Assembly: GCA_043820985.1 (NCBI GenBank)
Contig: JBDRDH010000011.1
Coordinates: forward strand, 1-64,000
Length of the DNA: 64,000 nucleotides
Direction: 5' to 3'
Source of the DNA: JAAYXS01 sp043820985
Lineage (GTDB): Bacteria > Planctomycetota > Phycisphaerae > UBA1845 > Fen-1342
In this document: piece by piece, positions 7,262 to 17,400 of the stretch
Numbering within the stretch: position 1 is the first letter of the stretch
How the letters are laid out: each line of letters opens with the position of its first letter
The notes under the pieces: model-generated
Databases searched by the model: none
What the model was told of the DNA's origin: nothing
Seen by the model: the letters and a program-made list of their open reading frames with translations, nothing else
Position numbers and translations under genes: made by a program

Positions 7262-8680
7262 TCAGGTGAGCGAGCCGCGGAGGATGGTTACCACGGTGAG
7301 GAAGTAGATGACGATGCCGCTGATGTCTACGATAGTGGTGACGAAGGGGGCTGAACTGGTGGCGGGGTCGACGCCGAGGCGGCGGAAGAGGAGTGGGAGC
7401 ATACCGCCGACGAACGTGCCCCAGATGACGATGCCGACCAGGGCGGTGCCGATGGCCAGGCTCAGCAAGAGCCACTCGGCACCGTAGTCGGACGAGCCCG
7501 TCTGCTGCCCGATTACGTGCCCGATCAAGATTCGCAGGGCGCCGAGGCTGCCGAGAAAAAGCCCCAGCAGGCAACCGCAGGCGAACTCGCGCAGCAGGAT
7601 ACGCCACCAATCGCCGAGCCGGATCTCGCCGATGGCCATGGCGCGGATAACCAATGAGGCGGCCTGTGAGCCGGTGTTGCCGCCGCTGCTGATCAGGAGC
7701 GGGACGAACAGCACGAGCAACGGGAGCTTATCGAGGGCGTTCTCGAAGGATTCCATGGCGTTGATCGTCAGCATCTGCCCCAGGAACAGAATGCCGAGCC
7801 AGATGCCGCGTTTACGGACCAGGGTGGGGATCGAGATGTTCAGGTACGGTTCTTCGAGGGCCTCGACGGCGGCCATCTTGTGGATGTCTTCGGTGACCTC
7901 CTCCTCGGCCACGTCGGCGACATCATCGAAAGTTACCACGCCGACCAGTTCGCCTTGCGAGTCAACCACGGGCAGCACGGGTCGGTCATGGCGCTCGAAC
8001 TCGAGCACGGCGATTTCCTGATCGTCGCGGGCGTTGAGTGATGGAACCAGGGTACTCATCAGGGTGGTGATATTTACATCGGGCTGGGCCAGCAATATGT
8101 CGTGCAAGCGCACATCCGCGACTAGCTTGCCATCGTGGTCAGCGACGTACAGCGTGTCGAGGGTTTCGGCGTCGGACTCGCGGCGGCGGATGTGATCGAG
8201 GACTTCCTGAACCGTCCAGTCCGGCCGCACGCGGACATAGTTGGGTGTCATATGGCGGCCGATGCTGTCTTCCGGATAACCCAGAATGACCTGCGTTTCC
8301 TGGCGCTGCTCGGGGCCCATCAGGGACAGCAACTTGGTTACCAGCCGGCCGGGCAGCTCCTCGAACAGTTCGACGCGGTCATCGGGGGGCATGTCGGTGA
8401 AGAGCTGCGCCATCTGCTGGCTACCGAGTTTGCCGAGCAGGTTCTCCTGCTGCTCGTTGGGCAGGAAGGTGAATACCTCGGTAGCCCGGTCGCGTGGCAG
8501 GAGGCGGAACGCGGGAGCCAGGTAACGGGGCTCGAGTTCCATCAGGACATCGGCGATCTCGACGTCGAAGAGCGAAACGAGCGCGGCACGCACTTCGCGC
8601 AGGTAGCCACCAGCCAGCATCTCGGTGATTTCCGGCGCGACCAGTTTGCCGGTAACGTGCATGTCGCTCATGTCCGCCAT
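7262..8680 (-). CDS. mgtE: Magnesium transporter MgtE
   Basis: This 472-aa MgtE family protein has an N-terminal superhelical domain (about 20-140: 'LEPRYLAPAFRLLPRDRATEVF', 'MPPDDRVELFEELP'), two CBS domains (about 145-265; 'LPVVDSQGELVGVVTFDDV'), then five membrane segments with the pore motif 'PLLISSGGNTGSQA'. It imports Mg2+ and is gated by Mg2+ on the CBS domains. ATG at 8680 is chosen because GGGGAG lies 5 bases upstream; GTG 8686 would abut it. The 277-base gap to the divergent esterase gene must hold both promoters; I saw no recognisable magnesium riboswitch there. Confidence 0.95.
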   Translation of the reverse strand: MADMSDMHVTGKLVAPEITEMLAGGYLREVRAALVSLFDVEIADVLMELEPRYLAPAFRLLPRDRATEVFTFLPNEQQENLLGKLGSQQMAQLFTDMPPDDRVELFEELPGRLVTKLLSLMGPEQRQETQVILGYPEDSIGRHMTPNYVRVRPDWTVQEVLDHIRRRESDAETLDTLYVADHDGKLVADVRLHDILLAQPDVNITTLMSTLVPSLNARDDQEIAVLEFERHDRPVLPVVDSQGELVGVVTFDDVADVAEEEVTEDIHKMAAVEALEEPYLNISIPTLVRKRGIWLGILFLGQMLTINAMESFENALDKLPLLVLFVPLLISSGGNTGSQAASLVIRAMAIGEIRLGDWWRILLREFACGCLLGLFLGSLGALRILIGHVIGQQTGSSDYGAEWLLLSLAIGTALVGIVIWGTFVGGMLPLLFRRLGVDPATSSAPFVTTIVDISGIVIYFLTVVTILRGSLT

Positions 8681-8957
8681 ACGCACTCCCCGACAAATCG
8701 TCGCTCCTGAAGGTGTCTATTGCCACTGGAAACTCCTATTTGAACCACGGCATTGCATATGTCGCAAGCCGTCGAGTCACGAATCATGTTGATTTCACCA
8801 ACTCGTGGCTGGAGGGGCTATTCGGTTTACAGGCGTATATCCCGGACGATTGATCGCGTAAACTGATCAACTGGCGATTTAGTTGACCACGATCGTGCTG
8901 GGCTTGAGGGCTCTGGCCGGCTATGTGGAACCGATCTTCTGGTAAACGGAGAAGTGT

Positions 8958-11468
8958 ATGTTGCCGAAGATGCCCCGAATGATGTGGCTGTATCTCTGCA
9001 TGATATGTGCGGCGGGAGTGAACGGAACAGGCAGTGCCCAGGAGGAGCCCACTGTAGCTCCTGGAGATATTTCGCTTACCGAGCTGTTGGTGATCGAGCC
9101 GGTGGGCAGCGGGGGCCGGGCGGCCGTGCATACCGACGCCCTTGAGGCCGAATTGGTGGCGGGTCGGCGGGTGGCTCCGCAAGCCGGGGGCGAAGTTATC
9201 CGGAGTGACGGCTCCAAACATGTCTGGGAAGCGGCCACGGCGGAAGAGGACGGCTGGTTCAAGCACGCGGCACTGCGGGGCGGTTACGCCTATGCTGCGG
9301 TGGAATCCGCCGAGGAACGTGTCATGCTGCTGGAAGCGGCCGGCCACAGCATGGTGTACGTCAACGGTGAACCACGTGTGGGTGATCCGTACTCCCTGGG
9401 TTATGTGTGCTTGCCGGTGCAATTGGTGGCCGGGAAGAACGATTTCCTGTTTCGTTGTGGTCGTGGCCAGTTACGGGCCCGGCTGATCGAGCCCGAGTCG
9501 GAAGTCGCACTCGATACGCGCGACGACACGCTACCCGATCTGGTCATCGGCGAACCGGTCGATGTGTTGGCCACGGTCGTCATTCTGAACACGCGCCCCG
9601 AGACGCTGCGCGGCGCGCGCCTCGTGGCTGGCAGCGGCGTTGCGCGCGTCGAGACGCCGGTACCCCCGGTGCCGGCGGTCGGTGTACGCAAAGTCGGCTT
9701 CAAGATCGGCGGGTCCGAGCCGGTCGAACCCGGCGAGCGGGAGATCAAGGTGGTCTTGAAGGAGGGTGACGCGCAACTGGCCGAGACGATCATACAGTTA
9801 CGCGTCCGTGGGCCGGATGAGAGCCGCATGCGTACGTTCGTCAGCGAGATTGACGGGAGTGTGCAGTATTATGCCGTTCAGCCGGCGCGGCCGAACGACG
9901 AGTCCGAAGCCCCGCCAGCCCTGTTCCTGTCGCTGCATGGAGCAAGTGTAAAAGCGCGGGGTCTCGCGGATTGCTACCAGAGCAAAACGTGGGGCCACGT
10001 GGTCGTGCCGACGAACCGGCGGCCGTTCGGGTTTGACTGGGAGGATTGGGGCCGGCTGGATGCCATGGAAGTCCTGGCACTTGCGGAAGAACGGCTCGGT
10101 ACCGATCCGCGACGCACGTATCTGACCGGGCACTCGATGGGCGGACACGGCGTATGGCACGTGGGCGTGACGTTCCCGGACCGTTTCGCCGCCATCGCGC
10201 CCAGCGCGGCCTGGATCAGCTTCTGGACGTACGGCGGGGCGCAGCGGTTTGAGAATCCCACACCCATCGAGAACATTCTGATCAGAGCTACAAACCCGAG
10301 CGACACACTGGCCCTGTCGCGCAACTATCTCTGCCATGGGATTTACATCCTGCACGGGGGGAAAGACGAGGAAGTCCCGCTCGAACAGGCGCGCACCATG
10401 TTCAAGCACCTGGCCACGTATCACACGGACTTCGCCTACTACGAGAAGCCGGGGGCCAAGCACTGGTGGGGCCACCCCTGCGTCGACTGGCCGCCGCTGT
10501 TTGGTTTCCTGAAGGATCATACGCGGCCCGCCACGTACGACGTCCGGCACGTCGAGTTCGCAACGGCCAATCCGGCCATTTCCGCGACCTGCTATTGGGC
10601 GACCATCGAGGCCCAGAAGCAGTCGCTGGCGTTGTCGAAGATCAATCTGCACGTGGACGGGGAAAAGCGGTTGATCCACGGAACCACGGAGAACGTGGCG
10701 CGCCTCTCGCTGGCGTTGCGTACCGAGGCCGACGAACCGGTCGGCGTGTTCGAACCCGCGGCGCCGTTGACAATCGAGCTGGACGAGCAGCGCCTGGAGG
10801 ATGTACCGTGGCCCGCCGATGATCGCCTGCGACTTGAATGGCAAGATGAGAAGTGGATATTGGCGTTTACGGAGGCCCCGTTGTCGGTCAAGGGGCCGCA
10901 TCGGGCCGGTCCATTCAAGCATGTCTTCCGAAACCGCGTGCAACTGGTTTATGGAACGCGGGGTACACCCGAGGAGAACGCCTGGGCTCTCGCGAAGGTG
11001 CGCTATGATGCCGAGATGTTCTGGTATCGCGGGAACGGTTCGTTTGATGTTATTCCGGATATTGATTTCGAGCCGGACGCCGAACCTGACCGCAACGTTG
11101 TGCTTTATGGCAATGCAGATACTAACGCGGCATGGGGCAAGCTAATGAGGAATAGCCCGGTGCAAGTCAGTAACGGCCGAGTGCTGGTTGGCGAGCGGGA
11201 AGTGTCGGCGGATGACCTGGCGGTACTGGCGATTTATCCACGTTCGGGCAGCGAGCATGGGCTGGTCGGAGTTGTCGGTGGTACCGGGCTGGTTGGTATG
11301 CGGTTGACTGACCGGTTGCCGTATTTCGTGTCTGGCGTGGCCTATCCGGACTGGATTGTGATCGGAGCGGATGTGCTGAGCGAAGGCTCGCAAGGGGTGC
11401 GCGGAGCGGGTTTTTTCGACAACAACTGGCAAATCGATCCGGAACAATCAGCCTGGCAAGAGCCATGA
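8958..11468 (+). CDS. Secreted multidomain esterase/peptidase of the alpha/beta-hydrolase fold
   Basis: This 836-aa protein has a signal peptide (residues 1-27, 'MMWLYLCMICAAGVNG'). A beta-rich N-terminal part (about 30-290) precedes an alpha/beta hydrolase of the PHB depolymerase/prolyl oligopeptidase type. The triad is readable: Ser393 in 'GHSMGGHG', Asp470 in 'LHGGKDEEVP' and His502 in 'AKHWWGHP'. The C-terminal ~300 residues resemble the extra domain of large planctomycete 'phospholipase/carboxylesterase' proteins. It likely acts outside the cytoplasm on an ester substrate that cannot be named. GGAGA 9 bases before the ATG supports the start. mtnA follows after 46 bases. Confidence 0.85.
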   Translation: MLPKMPRMMWLYLCMICAAGVNGTGSAQEEPTVAPGDISLTELLVIEPVGSGGRAAVHTDALEAELVAGRRVAPQAGGEVIRSDGSKHVWEAATAEEDGWFKHAALRGGYAYAAVESAEERVMLLEAAGHSMVYVNGEPRVGDPYSLGYVCLPVQLVAGKNDFLFRCGRGQLRARLIEPESEVALDTRDDTLPDLVIGEPVDVLATVVILNTRPETLRGARLVAGSGVARVETPVPPVPAVGVRKVGFKIGGSEPVEPGEREIKVVLKEGDAQLAETIIQLRVRGPDESRMRTFVSEIDGSVQYYAVQPARPNDESEAPPALFLSLHGASVKARGLADCYQSKTWGHVVVPTNRRPFGFDWEDWGRLDAMEVLALAEERLGTDPRRTYLTGHSMGGHGVWHVGVTFPDRFAAIAPSAAWISFWTYGGAQRFENPTPIENILIRATNPSDTLALSRNYLCHGIYILHGGKDEEVPLEQARTMFKHLATYHTDFAYYEKPGAKHWWGHPCVDWPPLFGFLKDHTRPATYDVRHVEFATANPAISATCYWATIEAQKQSLALSKINLHVDGEKRLIHGTTENVARLSLALRTEADEPVGVFEPAAPLTIELDEQRLEDVPWPADDRLRLEWQDEKWILAFTEAPLSVKGPHRAGPFKHVFRNRVQLVYGTRGTPEENAWALAKVRYDAEMFWYRGNGSFDVIPDIDFEPDAEPDRNVVLYGNADTNAAWGKLMRNSPVQVSNGRVLVGEREVSADDLAVLAIYPRSGSEHGLVGVVGGTGLVGMRLTDRLPYFVSGVAYPDWIVIGADVLSEGSQGVRGAGFFDNNWQIDPEQSAWQEP

Positions 11469-11514
11469 GCATCGTAAAGTAGCCGGGCAAGGCCAATCAA
11501 ATATGAGGTAATAC

Positions 11515-12624
11515 ATGGAATCCAACCGCGATGCCGTGGATCAGCCGGTGGTGTGTAACATGTTTAGTGATCTGCCAGCGACGCTTGAATGGGTAGGGAA
11601 AGAGGAAGGTGTGCTGCGTTTGGTCGATCAGACGTTGTTGCCATTGCGGGTCGAGATGTGTGATTGCACCAGTGTCGAACAGGTTCACGAGGCGATAAGA
11701 CAACTGCGGGTGCGTGGCGCGCCGGCCATTGGGGTCGCCGCGGCATATGGCATGTGTTTGGGCCTGAGGCCCTATCGTGCCGCAAGTCGCCGGAAGTTCA
11801 TTGATAAGCTGGAAGAGGTTGGCACGTATCTGTGTGGGGCGCGGCCGACGGCGGTCAACCTGTCGTGGGCGGTGCAGCGCGTCATGTCCGTGGGCAGCGA
11901 TGGGATGCACACAGATAGCAGTGTGGCCTGGGCAGCCATGTTAGCGGAAGCTCATCTGATGGCACGTGAGGACGCCGAGGTCTGCCGTCGAATAGGCGAG
12001 GTGGGAGCCGACCTGGTGCCCGAGGGCGGAGGAGTACTTACGCATTGCAATGCTGGCGCATTAGCGACGGTGGCTTATGGGACGGCATTATCGGTCCTAT
12101 ACATGGCACATCAGCAGGGTCGCCGATTCCGTGTGTATGCGGATGAGACGCGGCCGTTGTTACAAGGCGCGCGGCTGACGTCTTTCGAGCTTAACGCAGT
12201 CGGGTTGGATGTCACGGTGCTATGTGACAATGCGGCTGGCAGCCTGATGCAGGCCGGGCGTGTGCAACTGGTGGTTGTCGGGGCGGATCGCATCGCGGCT
12301 AATGGTGATGTGGCGAACAAGATTGGTACCTATGGATTAGCGGTTTTGGCCCAGCATCACCAGATTCCCTTCTATGTCGCTGCCCCGCTGAGCACCTTTG
12401 ACCTGAGTCTGGCAAGCGGGGAGGAGATACCTATCGAGATGCGGTCCGAGGATGAAGTGCGTAACTATGCCGGCGGGCAGACAGTGCCAGCGGATGTGCC
12501 GTGCTACAATCCGGCCTTTGATGTGACGCCGGCCGGTCTCGTGACAGGGATAATCACGGAAAAAGGGCTGGCGCAACCGGTTACGGGAGATAATATCGTA
12601 AAGATCTGTCAAGCCGGTACTTGA
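11515..12624 (+). CDS. mtnA: S-methyl-5-thioribose-1-phosphate isomerase
   Basis: This 369-aa enzyme of the methionine salvage pathway converts MTR-1-P to MTRu-1-P. Motifs: 'RVRGAPAIGVAAAYG', catalytic Cys178 in 'LTHCNAGALAT', 'ADETRPLLQGARLTSFEL' and Asp258 in 'VVGADRIAANGDVANKIG'. These separate it from eIF2B-like proteins. Length is a little over the usual ~345 because of an N-terminal extension of about 20 residues. GAGGTA upstream supports the start. No other methionine salvage gene is in the window. A 9-bp inverted repeat (12621-12629 with 12646-12654) overlaps the stop and may aid termination. Confidence 0.95.
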   Translation: MESNRDAVDQPVVCNMFSDLPATLEWVGKEEGVLRLVDQTLLPLRVEMCDCTSVEQVHEAIRQLRVRGAPAIGVAAAYGMCLGLRPYRAASRRKFIDKLEEVGTYLCGARPTAVNLSWAVQRVMSVGSDGMHTDSSVAWAAMLAEAHLMAREDAEVCRRIGEVGADLVPEGGGVLTHCNAGALATVAYGTALSVLYMAHQQGRRFRVYADETRPLLQGARLTSFELNAVGLDVTVLCDNAAGSLMQAGRVQLVVVGADRIAANGDVANKIGTYGLAVLAQHHQIPFYVAAPLSTFDLSLASGEEIPIEMRSEDEVRNYAGGQTVPADVPCYNPAFDVTPAGLVTGIITEKGLAQPVTGDNIVKICQAGT

Positions 12625-12751
12625 AAAGTTACGCATCTCAACTAGACTTTTCAACTAGGTATTGTGGCGCGGTTAGATCTGTAAACATCATATCGCGGTA
12701 TGGTTGCGCGAACAGATCCTGATCGTGGTTGTTCATGTGTGCATGGGCTGT

Positions 12752-12760
12752 TGGTATGAT
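12752..12760 (+). promoter_or_regulatory. Possible extended -10 promoter ahead of the small-peptide array
   Basis: TGGTATGAT at 12752-12760 fits an extended -10 element (TGnTATGAT). A TTGTTC lies upstream at 12729-12734 with a long 20-base spacer. The first small gene begins 57 bases downstream. No other promoter-like element stands out between mtnA and the array. Confidence 0.4.
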
Positions 12761-12816
12761 GACGACGGCTGGGCTGCGAGTTGGCCTGGACGTCGAGGTC
12801 TCGAAGGAGGCCCACA

Positions 12817-12945
12817 ATGACCAAAAGGCTCTGGTGGAAGAGCACGTTGTTAGCCCTGGCCAGCGGAACGATGTTGGCATTTGGCTACGGAGGCTGTCTG
12901 GATGCGACGATTCAGCGTGTCCTGGTGGCTGTGGCGTTTGACTGA
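12817..12945 (+). CDS. Small lipobox-like peptide 1 of 6 (42 aa)
   Basis: A complete 42-aa frame is preceded by AAGGAGG with 6-base spacing (12804-12810), an excellent start signal. The sequence begins MTKRLWWKSTLLALASGTML and then reaches Cys27 in 'GYGGC', followed by only 15 residues, mainly hydrophobic. Positively charged N-terminus, hydrophobic core and a small-residue/Cys site resemble a lipoprotein signal, though the usual Leu at -3 is absent. It shares the pattern LA-[S]-G-x(7-9)-G-x-C with the five genes that follow. Function unknown. Confidence 0.7.
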   Translation: MTKRLWWKSTLLALASGTMLAFGYGGCLDATIQRVLVAVAFD

Positions 12946-12999
12946 CGCACAGGCGTCATCGCCGAGCAGGGTGGATGATAGTGGAAAAGGGAGATTAGC

Positions 13000-13131
13000 A
13001 TGCAGCTCAAGCTGAAGATGACATTGCTGGCGTTGAGCTCAGGAATTATTGCGTTCGGGTCTGGGAGCTGCTTTTTCCGGTGGTTAGGTGATTTCGCGGC
13101 TGACGTGATTTTTTTCCGCGGGATTGACTAG
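13000..13131 (+). CDS. Small lipobox-like peptide 2 of 6 (43 aa)
   Basis: A 43-aa frame has AGGGAGA 6 bases before ATG. The N-terminus MQLKLKMTLLALSSGIIAFG is closely similar in layout to peptide 1 (LLALASG against LLALSSG), with Cys24 in 'GSGSC'. Residues after the Cys are aromatic (FFRW, FF). The gap to peptide 1 is 54 bases. Probably secreted or membrane-bound; function unknown. Confidence 0.65.
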   Translation: MQLKLKMTLLALSSGIIAFGSGSCFFRWLGDFAADVIFFRGID

Positions 13132-13210
13132 CGCGCGGCGTGTCGGCTCGATCACGTCGTGGTCTGGGCCGCCGAACCCAATTAGGTACTGGCGGTTGGT
13201 GGAGAATTTC

Positions 13211-13381
13211 ATGAAGAAATCAAAATGGCTTACTTTCAGCATGATGCTGGCCAGCGGAGCCATGCTATTTCAGAGTGGTTGTCTGGGTTCGTTCTGGCAA
13301 GGTGTAACCAGGGGCTGGCCTTCTGACAATCCCTGGATAAACCTGGCGGTCGACGTAGCCAACGAGGTCGTATTTGGATAG
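13211..13381 (+). CDS. Small lipobox-like peptide 3 of 6 (56 aa)
   Basis: ATG at 13211 is preceded by GGTGGAG. The frame is open further upstream, but those codons show no signal features. MKKSKWLTFSMMLASGAMLF leads to Cys24 in 'FQSGC', a lipobox form often seen in planctomycete small lipoproteins. The 32-residue remainder contains several Trp. It belongs to the six-member family. Confidence 0.7.
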   Translation: MKKSKWLTFSMMLASGAMLFQSGCLGSFWQGVTRGWPSDNPWINLAVDVANEVVFG

Positions 13382-13411
13382 CGTACCAAGCAGTTCAGGA
13401 TCAGGTAAATA

Positions 13412-13549
13412 GTGCGGTCCATCAAGCGCAAATACTGTCTACTGCTGCTGTCCTGTGGGGGGCTGATGCGGGTCGGTCTGGAGTGCATGCCGGAGCCGGA
13501 TTTGACTGATCCTCTGAGCAGCCTCGTCATGGCCCTGGGCTGGATCTGA
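13412..13549 (+). CDS. Small lipobox-like peptide 4 of 6 (45 aa, GTG start)
   Basis: A GTG-initiated 45-aa frame has AGGT 7-8 bases upstream. The N-terminus (VRSIKRKYCLLLLSCGGLMR) is basic then hydrophobic, and Cys25 sits in 'VGLEC'. The small residue before Cys is replaced by Glu, so lipidation is doubtful here; this could be a decayed member. It starts 30 bases after peptide 3. Confidence 0.5.
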   Translation: MRSIKRKYCLLLLSCGGLMRVGLECMPEPDLTDPLSSLVMALGWI

Positions 13550-13723
13550 GTTCCCCAGAGGTAGATGCCCGCATAGTACCGGGTAGGTGGTGGCTGATTC
13601 ATCTTCAGTGCATTTGTGCCCTGTTTTGATGATCAGGCCCTGACAGCGGGCCTTGATGGCCTCCTGGGACTCACTTATACTGTTTGGTGGAAATACCCAA
13701 GTCCCTGTATTGGAGTAGGTCAT

Positions 13724-13930
13724 ATGTCGATATCGAAGCGTGCCAAATGGATGGCACTCCTGGCTGCCCTCAGTGTCGGGACCGCATTGCAGGTCGGCGC
13801 GAACGGGTGTGCGGAGTATTTCACCACGATGGCTCTTAGTTCGTTCGATTTCTGCTCTGTGTTCAACTGTACCGGCGGAACCTTTTTCAACTTCTGTGAT
13901 CCGATACCGCTGTTCGTGAACTGCCCGTAG
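13724..13930 (+). CDS. Small lipobox-like peptide 5 of 6, cysteine-rich (68 aa)
   Basis: A 68-aa frame has GGAG and AGGT just upstream of ATG 13724. MSISKRAKWMALLAALSVGT leads to Cys29 in 'GANGC'. The remainder carries four more cysteines (SFDFC, FNC, NFC, VNC), so disulfides in an oxidising compartment are plausible. The gap to peptide 4 is 174 bases, the largest in the array. Confidence 0.65.
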   Translation: MSISKRAKWMALLAALSVGTALQVGANGCAEYFTTMALSSFDFCSVFNCTGGTFFNFCDPIPLFVNCP

Positions 13931-13967
13931 CTGGCGACGGAGCCTTAAGCTGTAATAAGAGGTTACC

Positions 13968-14240
13968 ATGCAAAACAAACGCACACGACTACTGCGGCTG
14001 GTTCTCGGTTTGACCATCGCCGGCACGCTTTATGGCAGTGGTTGCCTGCCCGATGGGACGGTGCAATTCGTTCGGGACTATAATCCCTGCGGGACCATAC
14101 TGAATTGCGATCCGGTGGCATACGAGTTTCTGACATCTGGCTATGAGGGTCCGGGTGTGAATGTAGATATTGATCCGGCGTGCACGTATCCACCGTACTG
14201 CAACGTCTACAATCCCGGGAGCGATCCGTTCTCCCCATAG
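13968..14240 (+). CDS. Small lipobox-like peptide 6 of 6, cysteine-rich (90 aa)
   Basis: A 90-aa frame has AGAGGT 5 bases before ATG. MQNKRTRLLRLVLGLTIAGT leads to Cys26 in 'YGSGC'. The mature part has four more cysteines ('NPCG', 'LNCD', 'DPAC', 'PPYC') and many Pro/Tyr residues, similar in style to peptide 5 ('CGTILNCDP' against 'FNCTGGTFFNFCDP'). It is the last of the array; the big PQQ gene begins 193 bases later. Function unknown. Confidence 0.7.
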   Translation: MQNKRTRLLRLVLGLTIAGTLYGSGCLPDGTVQFVRDYNPCGTILNCDPVAYEFLTSGYEGPGVNVDIDPACTYPPYCNVYNPGSDPFSP

Positions 14241-14433
14241 TCCGGCGATAGCATCCCCAGTGGCAGATGATCTCGTCGGGCGCCGCTGGGCGGGGGGGGA
14301 AGGCGTGCGCGCTCTCGGTAATCCGACCGGGTTCGCGGGCAAGCGGCTCCAACAGTCGATAACATGTGGTATGCCGACCGACGTGGCTCCCAATAAGCTA
14401 TCAGCGACGCCGAGCGTGCGCCTGGAAAGCGTG

Positions 14434-17400
14434 ATGATGCGTCGGGTCCTAATCATCTCAATCGCTCTCACGCTGCTCTTTCCCGTGCCGAGTGTGGGAC
14501 AGGAGGTAGATGATTCGAGGGAGGTGCTGGCAACCGCCACTTTGCCAGTTAGTAATGAAGCCATGTTGCTGGCGGGGCGTGTTCAACAGGCGGTCGTCGA
14601 GGGTGATTATCGCCTGGCAGTCGTACTGCTGGATGAGTTGTTCAAGCAGGCGGATCAACTGGTAGTTGTGCCACCAGGGCGGACGTATTACCCGGTGTGG
14701 TGGCGGGCGGGTCGCCTGGTGGAACAGTTGCCGGAGGAGGGTCTGGCGACTTATCGCGGCCTGCATGACGCGGAAGTCGCCACGTTATTGAAGGAAGCCA
14801 GCGCGCGGGGAGACATTCCGGCCCTGATAAATCTGTTTCGCATTTTCCGTGGTAGTGCCAATTGGCCGGCGATTGGCCGGGCGTTGTTGGCTCACCTGCT
14901 GGATGCGGGACGTTTTGGGGAAGTGCTTGAGATCGGCCGTGACCTGGAAGCAGCCGGAATAAGCAGTGATCCGCGACGCTGCATGCAGATGGTGGTTGCT
15001 CTGGGGCAACTGGAGCATTGGTCGGCCGCCGGTCGCCGGCTGGATAAGCTGGTTCGGGATCCGGATACGGTGGGGAATCCGCTTTTGGAATCCCGCTGTG
15101 CGCAGTTACGAAGCTGGCTGGATCGCCGTATGAGCACGGCCCTGGTCAATGCAGAATACCAGCCAGCCATGGTAGCCAGGGTAAGCTGGCGTAGCACATT
15201 GGAACCGCCAACCCCGGGCTTCCACGACGATGATGCCACGTGTGCCGAGGCGATTGGCCGGTTACGTCGGCTACCACTGCACACTCCTCTGATCGCGGGG
15301 GAGACGTTGATTATCCGGCTGCGGGGGACTCTCTGGGCGTATGACACATTAACACTCACGCTCCGCTGGGTTGTATCAGAATCCGAACAGGCTGGATCGG
15401 ACGAGCTTAGTACCTGGGCGGCGGCCGGCAGCGAAGCGGGGGTCTCAGCGGATTCGGAGGTATTGCTATCGCACGTACTACGTCATGGTGTTTCCGGTGG
15501 GCTGGGAATGGTCTTCACCGTCGAAGGTCTAAACGCGGCGGACTGGGAAAATACCCGGAGCGGGGGGCGCTTTGGGGAGATTGGCCTGCCGCCGGCGGCG
15601 AATGAGCTGGTGGCGCGGGACCTATCCAGCGGTCAGCTTGTCTGGCGGCGTGGTGATGATGTCACGGATCCACTGTATGGCGTGGCCTTTCAGGATTGCC
15701 CGGTGGTGGTGGGCGAGCGTTTGTGTGCCGTGGTGCAGCGCGGCAGCGAATTACACCTATGTGTACTGGCTGCGGCGACGGGGCGTCTGGAGCGTGAGAT
15801 CCCAATCGTGGGGCCGCCAACTTATTTTACGCCGAGTGGTGGGCGCTGCACGCTGACGGCGGATGCGACCGGGGTATATGTGTGTACTGGTAATGGCGTG
15901 GTGGCCGCCTTCAGTCGAGGCGATTTGAGTTGGCGCTGGGCCACGACGTATCCCAGTACGCTGGCCGAGCGGCGCAGCACCGGCTGGTGGCCGCCGCGGG
16001 AAGAGCCGCGTGAATACAACTTTAACCGGCCGATTCTGAGTGAGGATCTGTGTGTCCTGGCGCCAGTGGATTGTCCATATATCTTCGCCCTGGATCGGCA
16101 TAATGGCCGGCAGTGCTGGCGCATCCCCCGGGATGCGTATGGGTATTTAATCGGGGCCTGCCCGGTGGGGATCATAATTGGTGGCGATGTAATCACGTGT
16201 CTGGATCCCAGAGACGGTCATACGCCACGCTGGCGCTCGGTTCCACTGGAGATCAGCGGGCGCCCCGTCCTGCACGCGGAGCGTGTGTATGTACCGACGC
16301 GTAAAGGTCTCGTTGTACTGGACACGCGCACCGGCAAGGTGCGGCAGGAACCGCCTGGCACTAACACACTGATGACCGCCAATCTGGTCAGCACTACCGA
16401 CACGCTGTTCGCGGTCTCGCCGAACGCGGTGGTGAAGTACCCCGATTTGGCGCAGACGCGTCGCCGTTGCGCGGCATTGTTAGCGGCTGGTGAAAATGAT
16501 GAACGGATTCAGTTGGCCCAAGCGTGGGTGGATGTGCTGGAGGGGGCTTACGGAGCCGCGCTGGAGGGGCTGGAAGCGTTGGATCCGGCTGATGAGAAGT
16601 TGGCACAAGGTCGTGAGTGCTTACTTACCGACCTGTTCGTGGTGTTGTCGGATGAATCGCCCGACGGGGTGGAACGGCTGGAGTGGCTAAGGCGGGCAGC
16701 GCGACTGACGGTTTCTGGCGAGACATCCGATCGTTTGGCTACCCTGATTGGCCAAGCGCTGGAAGATGCACAAGAGTGGGAAGCGGCGGCCCAACACTAC
16801 GCGGAACTGCTGGCGGATGAAACCGCCACCCGCTTAGCTGAAGTCGGGGATAGTGGCCGGCAGGTCGCGGTCTGGCTGCATGCGGTCAACCGCTTGCGAA
16901 CAATCTTCAAACATATGCATCCAGAACAGGTCGTGGTCTTGCTGGAGGATTGGGTGGCGGAGGCGACGCCGCAATTCCTGCAAAGGATGGATCTGGCGGT
17001 CAGAATGCAACCGCAACGCCAACTGATCACCCGGACTTTGGCACGAGCGCAACTACCACCGGAATTGCTGGCTGGTTATTCGCCAGTGCGTCCCGCGCCG
17101 ACGGAACCGCTGGATGAGCAGTGGGCCGACATCCTGGCACGTTGGGAAACGCATGTGGCTTTGGGGATGTTGGCTGAGAGTTGGGCGGATCAACGGGAAT
17201 GGTACGACCAACAGGAGGCCGACACAGGGCGTGCCACAACGCAGCCGGGGCCGATGTTATCACCTGAGATGACGACGCGCGCGCGGCGTATTGAAACAGC
17301 GCTGAGTAAGCTGGCGGATGCCGCTGGCCCGGCGGTGGACGGTTCTACGTGGAAGTTGAGCGAGCGTTATCGCTGGAAGATCTGGGGGGCCGAACTGGTG

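Noticed and set aside
8681..8957. Magnesium riboswitch upstream of mgtE
   Set aside because: I looked for a structured leader but could not identify conserved M-box elements by eye.
9798..10943. 381-codon open frame on the minus strand
   Set aside because: Antisense to the esterase, whose catalytic triad is intact in the other strand; no domain in this frame.
14170..14433. Upstream extension of the giant PQQ gene
   Set aside because: It overlaps small peptide 6 and has no signal features; ATG 14434 starts a proper signal peptide.
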